DNA from: Daejeonella rubra
Lineage (GTDB): Bacteria; Bacteroidota; Bacteroidia; Sphingobacteriales; Sphingobacteriaceae
Reading direction: 5' to 3'
DNA length: 64,000 nt
Assembly (NCBI RefSeq): GCF_900103545.1
Contig: NZ_FNHH01000009.1
Location: forward strand, 103,882 to 167,881
Under the pieces are notes generated by a model. It did not search any database. It saw only the letters and a program-made list of their open reading frames with translations, and had not been told where the DNA came from. Within the stretch, counting starts at the first letter, position 1. Each line of letters begins with the position of its first letter. Made by a program: the position numbers and the translations under genes. Positions 53,692 through 63,411 of the stretch are shown here, piece by piece.

Positions 53692-54636
53692 ATGAAATAT
53701 AAATTAGGTGAATTTGTTCGTTTTGTTAATGAACGAAGAGAAGGTTTTATTACCCGGATAATTGATGAGAATACCATTGCTGTCACTGACGATGATGGAT
53801 TTGAAATTCCCGTACTTGCAAGTCAGGTTACACGGGTACATGGAAAAAGTGATTTTACAGATGTTCATGCAAATGAAGAATCGACTTTAAAACAGCCTGA
53901 ACAATTCATCTCAAACGGAATATTCCTTGGAATTGCTGATGACAAGCGCATTGGATCAGTTGTACATTTCAACCTTATTAATACAAGCTCATGGCAGGTA
54001 TTATTCACTTTAAATACAGAAAAGCAACATGACTTTAAAGGTGAGTGTTCTGGTATATTAAACCCGGAATCCACTACACAGGTCTATTCTGCATCATTGA
54101 ATGAACTCGACCTATGGCCCAAATTTCATCTTCAGACTTTATTGTACGCTTACGGTAAACATGAAATGCAAAAACCCCTTCTGTATTCAGATAAATTTAA
54201 GGCAAAAGATTTTTCCGGGGCAAAGAAGTACAGTTCAATCTTAGGAAAAGAAGCATGGCTGATACAAATTGATTCTGAAGTTCCGCTAATTGATCCTCAA
54301 AAATTAAAGGAAAGCTTTTTCAGACCCACTGAAGAAAAGATTGAAATCCCAAATCCCGGAAAAGAAGTTGATCTGCACATAGAAAAACTTCGTGACGATC
54401 ATCAGTTTCTAAGCAGCTCCGAAATATTGGATATTCAGTTAAACCACTTTAAAAAGTATCTTGATGCAGCGATTGTCCATAAATTGCATTCAATTATTTT
54501 TATTCATGGTACCGGCAATGGAACGCTTAGAAATGAAATACATAAAATCATATCTAAACATCCCCAGGTAAAAACCTTTATGGATGCATATAAAGAGAAA
54601 TTTGGTTACGGTGCCACAGAAATCATTCTGAAATAA
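53692..54636 (+). CDS. DUF2027 protein with C-terminal Smr domain
   Basis: A 314-aa protein with an N-terminal DUF2027 beta-rich region (about 1-205; it begins MKYKLGEFVRFVNERREGFI, a Tudor-like or SH3-like start). A C-terminal Smr domain follows (about 228-314: EVDLHIEKL, LHSIIFIHGTGNGTLRNEI, YGATEIIL). Smr domains are nickases or RNA endonucleases related to the MutS2 C-terminus, with the HGxGxG loop intact here. This fusion is a common Bacteroidota form whose role is unknown. I start at ATG 53692 because the upstream GTG at 53665 lies on the -7 element. It precedes prfC on the same strand. Confidence 0.9.
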   Translation: MKYKLGEFVRFVNERREGFITRIIDENTIAVTDDDGFEIPVLASQVTRVHGKSDFTDVHANEESTLKQPEQFISNGIFLGIADDKRIGSVVHFNLINTSSWQVLFTLNTEKQHDFKGECSGILNPESTTQVYSASLNELDLWPKFHLQTLLYAYGKHEMQKPLLYSDKFKAKDFSGAKKYSSILGKEAWLIQIDSEVPLIDPQKLKESFFRPTEEKIEIPNPGKEVDLHIEKLRDDHQFLSSSEILDIQLNHFKKYLDAAIVHKLHSIIFIHGTGNGTLRNEIHKIISKHPQVKTFMDAYKEKFGYGATEIILK

Positions 54637-54694
54637 ATAACACCCTTTGCTGGCATGCCCGAAGGAGCCTCAAGGGGTTTAAATCAAATTTTAT

Positions 54695-54702
54695 TACCTT
54701 TG
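54695..54702 (+). promoter_or_regulatory. -7 element TAnnTTTG for prfC
   Basis: TACCTTTG followed by C matches the -7 consensus. It lies 85 nt upstream of the prfC ATG at 54788, giving a longer leader than most genes here. Confidence 0.6.
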
Positions 54703-54787
54703 CAAAATGTTAAGGATGCTGATATATTTCAGAATTATCTAAAACTTTCCTGTTAAATCAAAAACGATCCTACGTTCCGATACTATT

Positions 54788-56386
54788 ATGGTCCATCCTG
54801 AAATTGAAAAAAGAAAAACATTTGCGATTATTAGTCACCCTGATGCAGGTAAGACAACACTGACAGAAAAATTTCTGTTGTTTGGTGGTGCAATTAATAC
54901 TGCCGGTACTGTCAAGCGAAATAAGGCAAATCAAAGCAGCACTTCAGATTTCATGGAAATTGAGAAGCAGAGAGGTATTTCTGTTGCTACCTCAGTGATG
55001 GGTTTTGAGTACAATGGAAAACGGATCAATATTCTGGATACTCCCGGACACAAGGACTTTGCTGAAGACACTTACAGAACATTATCAGCTGTTGACAGTG
55101 TTATTCTGGTGGTTGACAGTGTTAAGGGTGTGGAAGAGCAGACCCAAAAACTGATGGATGTTTGCCGGATGAGAAATACTCCGGTCATCATTTTCGTCAA
55201 CAAGCTTGACCGTGAGGGTAAGGACACATTTGATCTGCTTGACGAACTTGAAAACAATCTTAATATCAGCGTTTGCCCCCTTTCATGGCCAATTGGGCAG
55301 GGCCATAACTTCAAAGGTGTATACAACATTTTCGATAAGCAGTTAAACCTGTTTAAACCGGACAAATCAAAGATCACTGAGCCCGTTATTCAGGTTAACG
55401 ACCTTGAAGATCCGCTTTTAAGCAAATTCCTTCAACCAAAAGAACTCAAAACCCTGCAGGATGATCTGGAACTGGTAGATGGTGTTTATGGTAAACTTGA
55501 TAATGACCTTTACCTTGAAGGCTTGCTCGCTCCTGTATTTTTTGGAAGTGCGATCAATAATTTCGGCATCAGAGAATTGCTCGATACCTTTGTTTCAATT
55601 GCTCCAAGTCCGAAAAGCAGGGAAGCCAACGAGCGGATGGTAATGGCCAATGAGAAGAATTTTACAGGTTTTGTATTTAAGATTCATGCCAACCTGGATC
55701 CAAACCATCGTGATAGAATTGCATTTCTTAGAATATGTTCAGGAAAATTTGAACGCAATAAATTTTACTATCATACCCGACTTAATAAAAAACTAAAGTT
55801 TTCAAACCCTGTTGACTTCATGGCCAATGAAAAGAGTTTGGTTGAAGAGGCATGGCCAGGTGACGTTGTGGGATTATATGATAGCGGAAACTTCAAGATC
55901 GGTGATACCCTGACTGAAGGAGAAGAGTTACAATTTAAGGGTATACCAAGTTTCTCACCCGAGATATTCAAAGAAGTTGAAAACAGGGATCCGCTAAAAT
56001 CAAAACAACTGGAGAAAGGCCTTCAGCAGCTTACTGAAGAAGGTGTAGCACAGCTTTTTGTACAGCAGCCGGGTAACCGCAAGATTATTGGTACAGTTGG
56101 TGAACTTCAATATGAAGTGATCGTATTCAGGCTACAGCATGAATATGGTGCTAAATGTGCTTTCAGGCCATTAACCTTCCGAAAATCAAGCTGGTTAACT
56201 TCAAAAGACAAGAAAAATATTAATGAAATAATACAACGCAGGCATCATCATATTGCAACAGATAAAGATGGAAACCCTGTATTTCTTGCAGACAATGATT
56301 GGACTTTAAACCTTGCAAAACGTGATTTTCCTAATGTTGAATTCCATAGCACATCTGAGTTTAACAGGCATAAGGATAAGCAATAA
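54788..56386 (+). CDS. prfC: Peptide chain release factor 3
   Basis: A translational GTPase that recycles RF1 and RF2 after termination. It is 532 aa, the usual size. G1 is SHPDAGKTTLTEK (about 15-27), G2 lies in EIEKQRGISVATSVM, G3 is DTPGHKDFAEDTYRTL and G4 is NKLDREGKD. The RF3-type domains II and III follow (VFKIHANLDPNHRDRIAFLRICSG, ELQYEVIVFRLQHEYG). The ATG at 54788 begins with a typical RF3 N-terminus. It follows the Smr gene and has its own -7 element. Confidence 0.96.
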   Translation: MVHPEIEKRKTFAIISHPDAGKTTLTEKFLLFGGAINTAGTVKRNKANQSSTSDFMEIEKQRGISVATSVMGFEYNGKRINILDTPGHKDFAEDTYRTLSAVDSVILVVDSVKGVEEQTQKLMDVCRMRNTPVIIFVNKLDREGKDTFDLLDELENNLNISVCPLSWPIGQGHNFKGVYNIFDKQLNLFKPDKSKITEPVIQVNDLEDPLLSKFLQPKELKTLQDDLELVDGVYGKLDNDLYLEGLLAPVFFGSAINNFGIRELLDTFVSIAPSPKSREANERMVMANEKNFTGFVFKIHANLDPNHRDRIAFLRICSGKFERNKFYYHTRLNKKLKFSNPVDFMANEKSLVEEAWPGDVVGLYDSGNFKIGDTLTEGEELQFKGIPSFSPEIFKEVENRDPLKSKQLEKGLQQLTEEGVAQLFVQQPGNRKIIGTVGELQYEVIVFRLQHEYGAKCAFRPLTFRKSSWLTSKDKKNINEIIQRRHHHIATDKDGNPVFLADNDWTLNLAKRDFPNVEFHSTSEFNRHKDKQ

Positions 56387-56414
56387 ATAAAAGCCACACG
56401 ATGGTGGCTTTTAT
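56387..56414. terminator. Terminator between prfC and the L,D-transpeptidase gene
   Basis: An 11-bp perfect inverted repeat (56387-56397 with 56404-56414), GC-rich in the middle and ending ATAAAA/TTTTAT, starts immediately after the prfC stop. U-rich ends on both strands fit bidirectional termination. Confidence 0.8.
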
Positions 56415-56448
56415 CAATTTCTTAAACGACAGAAAAAAGAGATTTTGT

Positions 56449-58134
56449 TTAATTAAAATAATGCTCGGCAAGGGTTTTATCGTGTCCATAAATATCATCA
56501 CGGAAATGAACTTTACCACTTTCATCTGTAAATGCCGTGAAATAAACAAGATAAACAGGCAATGTTACTTTTAATTTAATTTGTTTTTCTTTACGTTCAG
56601 ATATGGCACTCAGGATCTTTTCCCGATCCCAATTTTCCTGATCCCGAAGTAAATAAACGGCCAGATCAATTGGTTTTTCAACCCGAACACAGCCATGACT
56701 AAATCCTCTTTTTGCCTGACTGAAGAGTTCATCATGAGGTGTATCATGAAGGTAAATATCATTCGAGTTTGGAAAAATAAATTTTACGTCACCCAGGTCA
56801 TTTTTTGGCCCTGGACGTCTTCTAAGTGTATAGTTCCAGTTATCTTCACTAATAGTATTCCAGTCAATGGAGGAAGGACTAACATTCTCCCCTTTTGAAG
56901 TAATAATTTCCATGTCAAGGCGGTCAAGATAGGAAGGATTAGATGCTAACTTAGGTGCCAGATCTTCTTTAATGATACTAAATGGAACATTCCAATAGGG
57001 AGAAAGAACAACATATTCCATTTTATCACTAAATACCGGTGTGCTGTTCAATGCTTTACCAACAATTACATTCATGGAGATCTTACTTTTCCCTTCCTCA
57101 AAAACGTATACTTTAAACTCCGGAATATTTACCAGTAAATAATTGGATTCAAAACTCCTTGGCAACCATCTCCATCGTTCCATATTCAAAATGATCTGTT
57201 TGATACGGTCTTTAATCGGAACATTCATGATCCGGATAGTTTCAGCACCCAAAGCTCCATCCGGCTTCAATCCCTGATCTGTTTGAAATTGCCTGACTGC
57301 ATTAAATAGCTCTTCGGAATAAACAGTACTTGAATCAATATTTACTCCCATTCTCTTCGCAAGAGCCGGAATTACAGGAGATTGCATTCCTTTTTTTAAT
57401 TTTGGTGCTGCCTGAACAATTGGCCAGCTTCCTGCTGTTTCAATCTTTCGGTATGCTGCCAATGCTGTTTTAAGTCGTGTATATTCAGGATGAAGCGGAC
57501 TAAAATTAGCATATGGATATTGGCTCTCTTTCTCTCCCAACACATTCAATAAAGCCAGATCCAGCTTGATTCTATTTCGTTTTACATCCCATTCAATTTC
57601 TTTGTTCTCATTTGGCACCACAACTCCTCTGTAATAATCGGAAGCCCAAATAAAATATGTTGCTGTCAAAGCCACATCAATTTCTTTCTGAACAATCGAA
57701 AACCGTTCAAAATCCTTTTTGGAAGCCTTAAGCTCTGCATACAATTTTTCAAAATCGATTATCAGATAATCTGCAGGATTCAATCCTTCATCAGAGGCTT
57801 TTCTGATCACGTCAAGCATTTTTTCTGCCTGAGGAACCATCTCATTGTTTTTATACCAGGCTAATTCAAATTTTCTATCTCTGTAAAATGTTTTCACCAG
57901 GTCTATCTGATCATTGAGTTTAGGATCAGACTTTACATATTCTATATAATAGGTACTGTCGAGAAGTTGCTGAGGATTATCAGCAAATCTAGAGTTCGAA
58001 TTTTTACAGGAAGATGCAAACAAAAACAGTGAACCTGCTGACAAAAAAAATATGATTCGTTTTACCTTATTTTTAATTCCGAAAAAAGCTGTTCTTTGAT
58101 TATTGACTGCTAATGTATTCGTACTTCTATTCAT
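56449..58134 (-). CDS. YcbB-type L,D-transpeptidase lipoprotein
   Basis: A periplasmic L,D-transpeptidase that makes 3-3 peptidoglycan cross-links or attaches proteins. The lipobox-like FASSC suggests a lipid-anchored protein after a short N-terminus. A large middle region (about 60-270) is followed by a peptidoglycan-binding-like part (about 270-320: LKPDGALGAETIRIMN). The YkuD domain (about 340-520) ends with the catalytic FSHGCVRVEKPIDLA, and HDTPHDELF lies before it. In-frame TTG 58185 and ATG 58149 are possible; I choose ATG 58134 as the start nearest to a normal leader (561 aa). The size and layout match the E. coli YcbB (LdtD) group. It is a single gene after a bidirectional terminator. 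Confidence 0.9.
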   Translation of the reverse strand: MNRSTNTLAVNNQRTAFFGIKNKVKRIIFFLSAGSLFLFASSCKNSNSRFADNPQQLLDSTYYIEYVKSDPKLNDQIDLVKTFYRDRKFELAWYKNNEMVPQAEKMLDVIRKASDEGLNPADYLIIDFEKLYAELKASKKDFERFSIVQKEIDVALTATYFIWASDYYRGVVVPNENKEIEWDVKRNRIKLDLALLNVLGEKESQYPYANFSPLHPEYTRLKTALAAYRKIETAGSWPIVQAAPKLKKGMQSPVIPALAKRMGVNIDSSTVYSEELFNAVRQFQTDQGLKPDGALGAETIRIMNVPIKDRIKQIILNMERWRWLPRSFESNYLLVNIPEFKVYVFEEGKSKISMNVIVGKALNSTPVFSDKMEYVVLSPYWNVPFSIIKEDLAPKLASNPSYLDRLDMEIITSKGENVSPSSIDWNTISEDNWNYTLRRRPGPKNDLGDVKFIFPNSNDIYLHDTPHDELFSQAKRGFSHGCVRVEKPIDLAVYLLRDQENWDREKILSAISERKEKQIKLKVTLPVYLVYFTAFTDESGKVHFRDDIYGHDKTLAEHYFN

Positions 58135-58390
58135 TTTTAGAAATTGCATAAACTCATTTATATTATTTAAATATTTATTTTTCAATTTTTATACAATTTA
58201 ATTTCTTGAATAATCCTCGATTCTGCCATTAATGCAACAAATGTGCCGAAGTGGATTAATTACCGTCAGGTCAACTTGGTTTTGTTCATTTTATTTACTC
58301 AAAGAATGCATTTCGGGTGTCAAATTGACATAATATTCTTTTGGAATAAGTATTGAGATGATAGCACTGTTAACCAAATAAATTAAGAAG

Positions 58391-60274
58391 ATGCAAGAAA
58401 AAGGAACCATTTCGATTCACACTGAGAACATTTTTCCAATCATTAAGAAATTTTTATACTCTGATAACGAGATCTTCCTGAGAGAGCTGGTCGCAAATGC
58501 AGTGGATGCCACTCAGAAAATTAAACGCCTCTCCTCTCTTGGTGAATACAAAGGAGACCTTGGCGAGTTAAAGGTTTCAGTCTCCTTTGACGAAAAGAAA
58601 AAAACGATCACCATTTCTGACAATGGTTTAGGAATGACTGGCGAAGAAATTAAAAAATATATTAATCAGATCGCCTTTTCTGGTGCCACTGAATTTGTTG
58701 AGAAATTTAAGGATGCAAAAGACGCCAATGAGATCATTGGAAAGTTCGGTCTTGGTTTTTACTCAGCCTTTATGGTTGCAGACCAGGTTGAGATACAAAC
58801 GTTATCTTTCCAGGACGGTGCTGAGCCAGCACGATGGATCTGTGATGGAAGTACAGAATTTGAAATAAGTTCAGGAACCCGTAGTACAAGAGGAACTGAT
58901 ATTATCCTTCATGTTAATAAGGAATCCAAAGAATTTCTGAACAAAGCAAAGCTGGGAGAGATCCTGGATAAATATTGCAAATTCTTACCGGTTTCGGTTC
59001 AATTCGGAACAAAGTCAGAGCAGCAGGCCGATGGTGTTGATGAGGAAGGAAAACCAAAATACAAATCTGTTGAAGTTGACAATATCATCAACAATACAAG
59101 TCCCATTTGGACAAAATCGCCTTCAGAGTTAAAAGACGAGGATTATCTTGCTTTTTATAAAGAATTATATCCATTCTCAGAAGATCCTTTGTTCTGGATC
59201 CACCTGAATGTTGACTATCCATTTAACCTGACAGGCGTATTGTACTTTCCTAAGGTTAAAAATGAGTTTGAGATTCAGAGAAATAAGATCAAATTATTTT
59301 CAAGACAGGTATTTATCACCGATGAGGTAAAAGATGTTGTTCCTGAATTTTTAATGCTTCTTCATGGAGTGATCGATTCTCCGGATATTCCACTTAATGT
59401 ATCGAGAAGCTTCCTTCAGGCTGATAGTGCGGTGAAAAAGATCAATAGCTATATCACCAAAAAGGTGGCAGATAAACTTGCTTCACTTTTTAAAAATGAT
59501 CGTAAATCTTATGAAGAAAAATGGAGTGACATTGGCTTATTTGTAAAATACGGAATGATCAGTGAAGAGAAATTCTATGATAAGGGTAAAGATTTTGTTT
59601 TACTAACCAATACCAAAAATGAGTATTTTACTCTTGATGAATACAAAGAAAAAGTAAAATCTATACAAACCGATAAGGATGATGCATTGGTTTACCTGTA
59701 TGCCACAGATGCTGACAAGCAGGATACATTCATACAATCAGCCAATAAAAAGGGATATGATGTTTTACTGATGAACTCTCCTATCGATACTCATTTCATA
59801 AGCCAGCTGGAGCAAAAGCTTGAAAAAACATCTTTAAAACGTGTTGATGCTGATGTTGCAGATAAGATAATCAGCAAAGAAGATACCACTGTCCACGTAT
59901 TGAATGATGAGGAAAAAGGTAAAGTAAAATCAATCTTTGAGAAGGCTATTATTAAGCCGAACATGCGTGTAGAAGTTGAAAGCCTTAATCCTGATGAACT
60001 TCCAGTTATTGTAACTATGGATGAATTCATGCGCAGAATGAAAGATATGTCAAAAATGGGTGGCGGAATGGGCTTCTATGGTAATCTTCCGGATAATTAT
60101 AATGTTGCCATTAACGGTAACCATAAACTTATTGGAAAGATCTTGCAAAGCAGTGATGAAACAGAACAATTACAGCTTGCTAAACAGGCCTTTGATCTGG
60201 CTTTGCTTTCGCAAGGAATGCTTACAGGAGCTGAATTAACAGAATTTGTCAACAGAAGTGTTAGTCTGATCTAA
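58391..60274 (+). CDS. htpG: Molecular chaperone HtpG (Hsp90)
   Basis: An ATP-dependent chaperone that refolds or stabilises client proteins under stress. It is 627 aa. N-terminal ATP-binding motifs are present: FLRELVANAVDATQKIKRL (about 30-48), ITISDNGLGMTGEEI (about 76) and IGKFGLGFYSAFMVA (about 117). The middle domain includes FPKVKNEFEIQRNKIKLFSRQVFI, DVVPEFLMLLHGVIDSPDIPLNVSR and IKVKYGMI-like FVKYGMISEE. A terminator follows immediately. The region 58186-58390 is long and AT-rich with no exact -7 element. Confidence 0.97.
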   Translation: MQEKGTISIHTENIFPIIKKFLYSDNEIFLRELVANAVDATQKIKRLSSLGEYKGDLGELKVSVSFDEKKKTITISDNGLGMTGEEIKKYINQIAFSGATEFVEKFKDAKDANEIIGKFGLGFYSAFMVADQVEIQTLSFQDGAEPARWICDGSTEFEISSGTRSTRGTDIILHVNKESKEFLNKAKLGEILDKYCKFLPVSVQFGTKSEQQADGVDEEGKPKYKSVEVDNIINNTSPIWTKSPSELKDEDYLAFYKELYPFSEDPLFWIHLNVDYPFNLTGVLYFPKVKNEFEIQRNKIKLFSRQVFITDEVKDVVPEFLMLLHGVIDSPDIPLNVSRSFLQADSAVKKINSYITKKVADKLASLFKNDRKSYEEKWSDIGLFVKYGMISEEKFYDKGKDFVLLTNTKNEYFTLDEYKEKVKSIQTDKDDALVYLYATDADKQDTFIQSANKKGYDVLLMNSPIDTHFISQLEQKLEKTSLKRVDADVADKIISKEDTTVHVLNDEEKGKVKSIFEKAIIKPNMRVEVESLNPDELPVIVTMDEFMRRMKDMSKMGGGMGFYGNLPDNYNVAINGNHKLIGKILQSSDETEQLQLAKQAFDLALLSQGMLTGAELTEFVNRSVSLI

Positions 60275-60300
60275 ACGAAACAATATATTTTAACCTTATA

Positions 60301-60334
60301 AATACTCTCCTTTAATTAGGAGGGTATTTTTTTT
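60301..60334 (+). terminator. Intrinsic terminator of htpG
   Basis: An 11-bp stem (60301-60311 with 60318-60328, one T-G wobble on the plus strand) with loop TTAATT is followed by a run of T to 60334. It lies 26 bp after the htpG stop. Confidence 0.9.
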
Positions 60335-60393
60335 GTCATAAATGAAATTTATATAAACACTAAAATTCAAACACTAAATATTAATTTAGAGGC

Positions 60394-61596
60394 ATGGATC
60401 TGCTCAACAACCTCATTGAAAATTATCAGTCGTTTGAAGAAATTCAGATCAAAGACCGCTTTTTCAAACATAGCCTGGTAAGTGATTTATTAGATTCAAT
60501 CAGGAACAAAAAAGTTTTTAGGGTTGAAGAAGCAGGACTATCCACCATGGGACGTTCGATCAATTTGATTAAATGGGGAAATGGCCCCTGCAGGGTGTTT
60601 TTATGGAGCCAGATGCATGGCGATGAAGCTACAGCTACTATGGCCCTGGCAGATCTTATAAACTTTCTATCGCAAAATGGAATATACAATGAGATCAGAG
60701 ATTCAATAGATAAAAACTGTACCCTGTATATTTTACCAATGCTTAATCCTGATGGAGCCGAATTATTTACCAGAAGAAATGCAATGGAAATCGACATCAA
60801 CAGGGATTTCCACAGACAACAAAGTCCTGAAGGTCAATTATTGCGCAAATTAAGAGATAAGATCCATCCTCATTTTGGTTTTAATCTGCACGATCAGAGT
60901 ACCTCCTGGTCAGCTGGTAAAAGCGGAAATCCCGCAACAATTTCCCTGCTGGCACCTGCTTACGATGAGGAGCTCAGTATCAATCCGGTCCGTCAAAAAG
61001 CAATGCAGGTAATTGCCATAATGAATAAAGAGTTACAAAAGAGTATCCCTGGATGTGTTGGACGTTTTGACGATGAACATGAACCGAGGGCTTTTGGAGA
61101 TAATTTTCAGGCTGCCGGAACAAGTACCATTCTGATAGAAGCAGGAGGCTTTCACAATGATCCGGAGAAACAATATATCCGCAAGGTCTATTTTAAGGCT
61201 ATAATTACCGGTTTAATAAGTATTGCAGATGAATCTTATCTTCATGTGAAGAATGAAGAATATTTCTCGATACCGGAGAATAAAAAATTGCATTTCCATC
61301 TATTATTAAGGAATTGTAAACTTCAAAGAAATGGGATCCCCTATCTGGCAGATGTCGGTTTAATTGCTGAAGAAAAGATCAATGAAGATCTGCAATCAGT
61401 AAGTTATACCTACGTTGTGAACGAATTGGGTGATTTATCTCAATACTATGGCTATGAAGAAATCAATTGTGAATCTTTTAATATCACAGAAATAAGAGGC
61501 TTAAAGATCGATGAGCCAGCAGATATCATCATTCAGGATGGGCTTAATATTCTGCTCACCATTGAAAATGGAAGATTAACAAACATAAATGAATAA
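60394..61596 (+). CDS. M14-family zinc carboxypeptidase-like protein
   Basis: A 400-aa metallocarboxypeptidase-fold protein. The zinc ligands are His and Glu in SQMHGDEATATMAL (about 74-87) and His in FGFNLHDQSTSW (about 166); the catalytic Glu is in ILIEAGGFHND (about 248). The substrate-recognition segment NPDGAELFTRRNAMEIDINRDF is typical of M14. There is no signal peptide, which suggests a cytoplasmic peptidase or amidase; a succinylglutamate-desuccinylase-like or muramyl-peptide role is possible. It precedes the SpmAB-like gene by 78 bp on the same strand. Confidence 0.9.
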   Translation: MDLLNNLIENYQSFEEIQIKDRFFKHSLVSDLLDSIRNKKVFRVEEAGLSTMGRSINLIKWGNGPCRVFLWSQMHGDEATATMALADLINFLSQNGIYNEIRDSIDKNCTLYILPMLNPDGAELFTRRNAMEIDINRDFHRQQSPEGQLLRKLRDKIHPHFGFNLHDQSTSWSAGKSGNPATISLLAPAYDEELSINPVRQKAMQVIAIMNKELQKSIPGCVGRFDDEHEPRAFGDNFQAAGTSTILIEAGGFHNDPEKQYIRKVYFKAIITGLISIADESYLHVKNEEYFSIPENKKLHFHLLLRNCKLQRNGIPYLADVGLIAEEKINEDLQSVSYTYVVNELGDLSQYYGYEEINCESFNITEIRGLKIDEPADIIIQDGLNILLTIENGRLTNINE

Positions 61597-61674
61597 ATTG
61601 GCGACTGATTAGCAGACTGATAATTTTTAGCAACATATACCTCATAACTCCTTACCCACAACATAATCCCCACT

Positions 61675-62919
61675 ATGGCTTTAAACTACATTTGGATTGG
61701 TTTCTTTGTAATTGCTTTTGTTGTGGCTTTGGTAAAACTCATTGTATTAGGGGATACCAGCATTTTCAATAATGTGGTCAACGGAATGTTCGACAGTGCA
61801 AAAACAGGTGCTGAGATTTCTATTGGCCTTATTGGCATAATGACCTTTTGGCTGGGAATAATGAAGATCGGTGAACGGGCGGGAATGATCACACTTTTTG
61901 CACGCGGTGTAAATCCGTTTTTCAGCAGATTATTTCCTGAAGTTCCAAAAAGTCATCCTGCAAATGGTTCAATTATCATGAATTTCTCGGCGAATATGCT
62001 GGGGCTTGATAATGCTGCAACACCGGTCGGGCTAAAGGCCATGCAGGAATTACAGGAACTAAACCCACAAAAAGACACAGCCAGTAATGCCCAAATCATG
62101 TTCCTGGTTCTGAATACCGCTGGAATAACCTTGATTCCTACAGGAGTAATTGCCTTAAGAATGGCTAATGGAGCAGCCAACCCAGCAGATGTATTTATTC
62201 CCTGCCTGATCGGCACTTTTATTTCGTTCTTAGCAGGTATGATCGCTGTAGCTATCTACCAAAAGATTAACCTTTTTCAACTACCAATTCTGGTTTTCTT
62301 TGGTGGTTTTATTGCTTTAATGTCAGGACTATATTTATGGCTTGGCTCACTTCCCCCTGATCAGATTCAGGTGTATGCAGGTCTTTTAGGTGGTATAATT
62401 ATTTTTTCAATCATTACCCTGTTCATTGTTTACGGTGCATCAAAAAAGGTGAATGTTTATGAAGCCTTTATTGATGGAGCAAAAGAAGGTTTCAGTACTT
62501 CCATCATGATCATTCCATTTCTTATTGCCATACTTGTTGCCATAAGTGCCTTTCGTACAACCGGTTGTATGGATTATGTAGTTAATGCAATAGGCTCTCT
62601 TGTAGCTTTATTCGGACTTGACACATCTTTTGTTCCTGCTTTACCTGTAGGCTTAATGAAAACGCTGAGTGGTGGTGGTGCCAGAGGATTAATGGTTGAT
62701 GTAATGAAAACCTATGGTGCCGATTCCTTTCAGGGCAGACTTGCAAGTATCATTCAGGGATCTTCTGAAACCACATTTTATGTTCTTGCTGTATACTTCG
62801 GTTCAGTTGGCATCAAAAAGCCAAGATATGCCATTGTTTGCGGTTTGATCGCCGATCTTGTAGGTCTGATTGCAGCAATTTTCCTTGCTTATATTTTCTT
62901 CGGACATACAATTAAGTAA
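61675..62919 (+). CDS. SpmA-SpmB fusion (nucleoside-recognition/Gate domains)
   Basis: A 414-aa membrane protein with two Gate (nucleoside-recognition) domains, equal to Bacillus SpmA and SpmB joined. The N-terminal half has FNNVVNGMFDSAKTGAEISIGLIGIM and NGSIIMNFSANMLGLDNAATPVGLKAM, a hallmark of SpmA. The C-terminal half has EAFIDGAKEGFSTSIMIIPFLIAILVAI and QGSSETTFYVLAVYFGSVGIK, a hallmark of SpmB. SpmA and SpmB support spore core dehydration in Bacillus, but this phylum is not known to sporulate, so the role here must differ. About ten helices are visible. Confidence 0.92.
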   Translation: MALNYIWIGFFVIAFVVALVKLIVLGDTSIFNNVVNGMFDSAKTGAEISIGLIGIMTFWLGIMKIGERAGMITLFARGVNPFFSRLFPEVPKSHPANGSIIMNFSANMLGLDNAATPVGLKAMQELQELNPQKDTASNAQIMFLVLNTAGITLIPTGVIALRMANGAANPADVFIPCLIGTFISFLAGMIAVAIYQKINLFQLPILVFFGGFIALMSGLYLWLGSLPPDQIQVYAGLLGGIIIFSIITLFIVYGASKKVNVYEAFIDGAKEGFSTSIMIIPFLIAILVAISAFRTTGCMDYVVNAIGSLVALFGLDTSFVPALPVGLMKTLSGGGARGLMVDVMKTYGADSFQGRLASIIQGSSETTFYVLAVYFGSVGIKKPRYAIVCGLIADLVGLIAAIFLAYIFFGHTIK

Positions 62920-62970
62920 TAATTAACTAAAACAATATTATTTTTCTATTGAATTAATATTCTGAATTGG

Positions 62971-63411
62971 TCAGGATTTTTCTATCCTGATCATATTAGA
63001 ATAACCGCGAGCAATTAGCCTTTTCTTAAATGGAAGCCAAATCTCACATTGCAAATTAATGATCTGACGGCCTAATTTAACAACAGAAGTGTGAGCTTCA
63101 ATGATATCTCCTTCCATTGCAGGAGCAAAATAATCTATGTAGTTATTGATCGTAGTGAAAGAATGACTTAAATCCATGCTGAATATAGTCGCACCAATGA
63201 TATCATCGATTATGCCTGCCGAAACACCACCATGCAGCATACCCATTGGATTGGTCATATCTTTCCGAACTGTAAATTCACATTTGAGGGATCCATACTC
63301 AGCTTCTCTGATAATAGGCTTAAGCCAATGAGAAAATGGAGATGGACTGTCAAAGGATTTTTTACCAATTGATTCTTTCATTATCTCTAAACGACTATTT
63401 GTCTTATTCAT
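62971..63411 (-). CDS. PaaI-like hotdog-fold thioesterase
   Basis: A 146-aa hotdog-fold protein of the PaaI group, which hydrolyses acyl-CoA thioesters. The core motif TNPMGMLHGGVSAGIIDDIIGATIFS (about 57-82) contains the HGG helix start and catalytic Asp, with FTTINNYIDYFAPAMEGDIIEAHT (about 90-113) in the next strands. The substrate is probably a phenylacetyl-type or other acyl-CoA. A small hairpin (62969-62992) overlaps its stop and may help end transcription of the convergent SpmAB gene. Confidence 0.9.
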   Translation of the reverse strand: MNKTNSRLEIMKESIGKKSFDSPSPFSHWLKPIIREAEYGSLKCEFTVRKDMTNPMGMLHGGVSAGIIDDIIGATIFSMDLSHSFTTINNYIDYFAPAMEGDIIEAHTSVVKLGRQIINLQCEIWLPFKKRLIARGYSNMIRIEKS

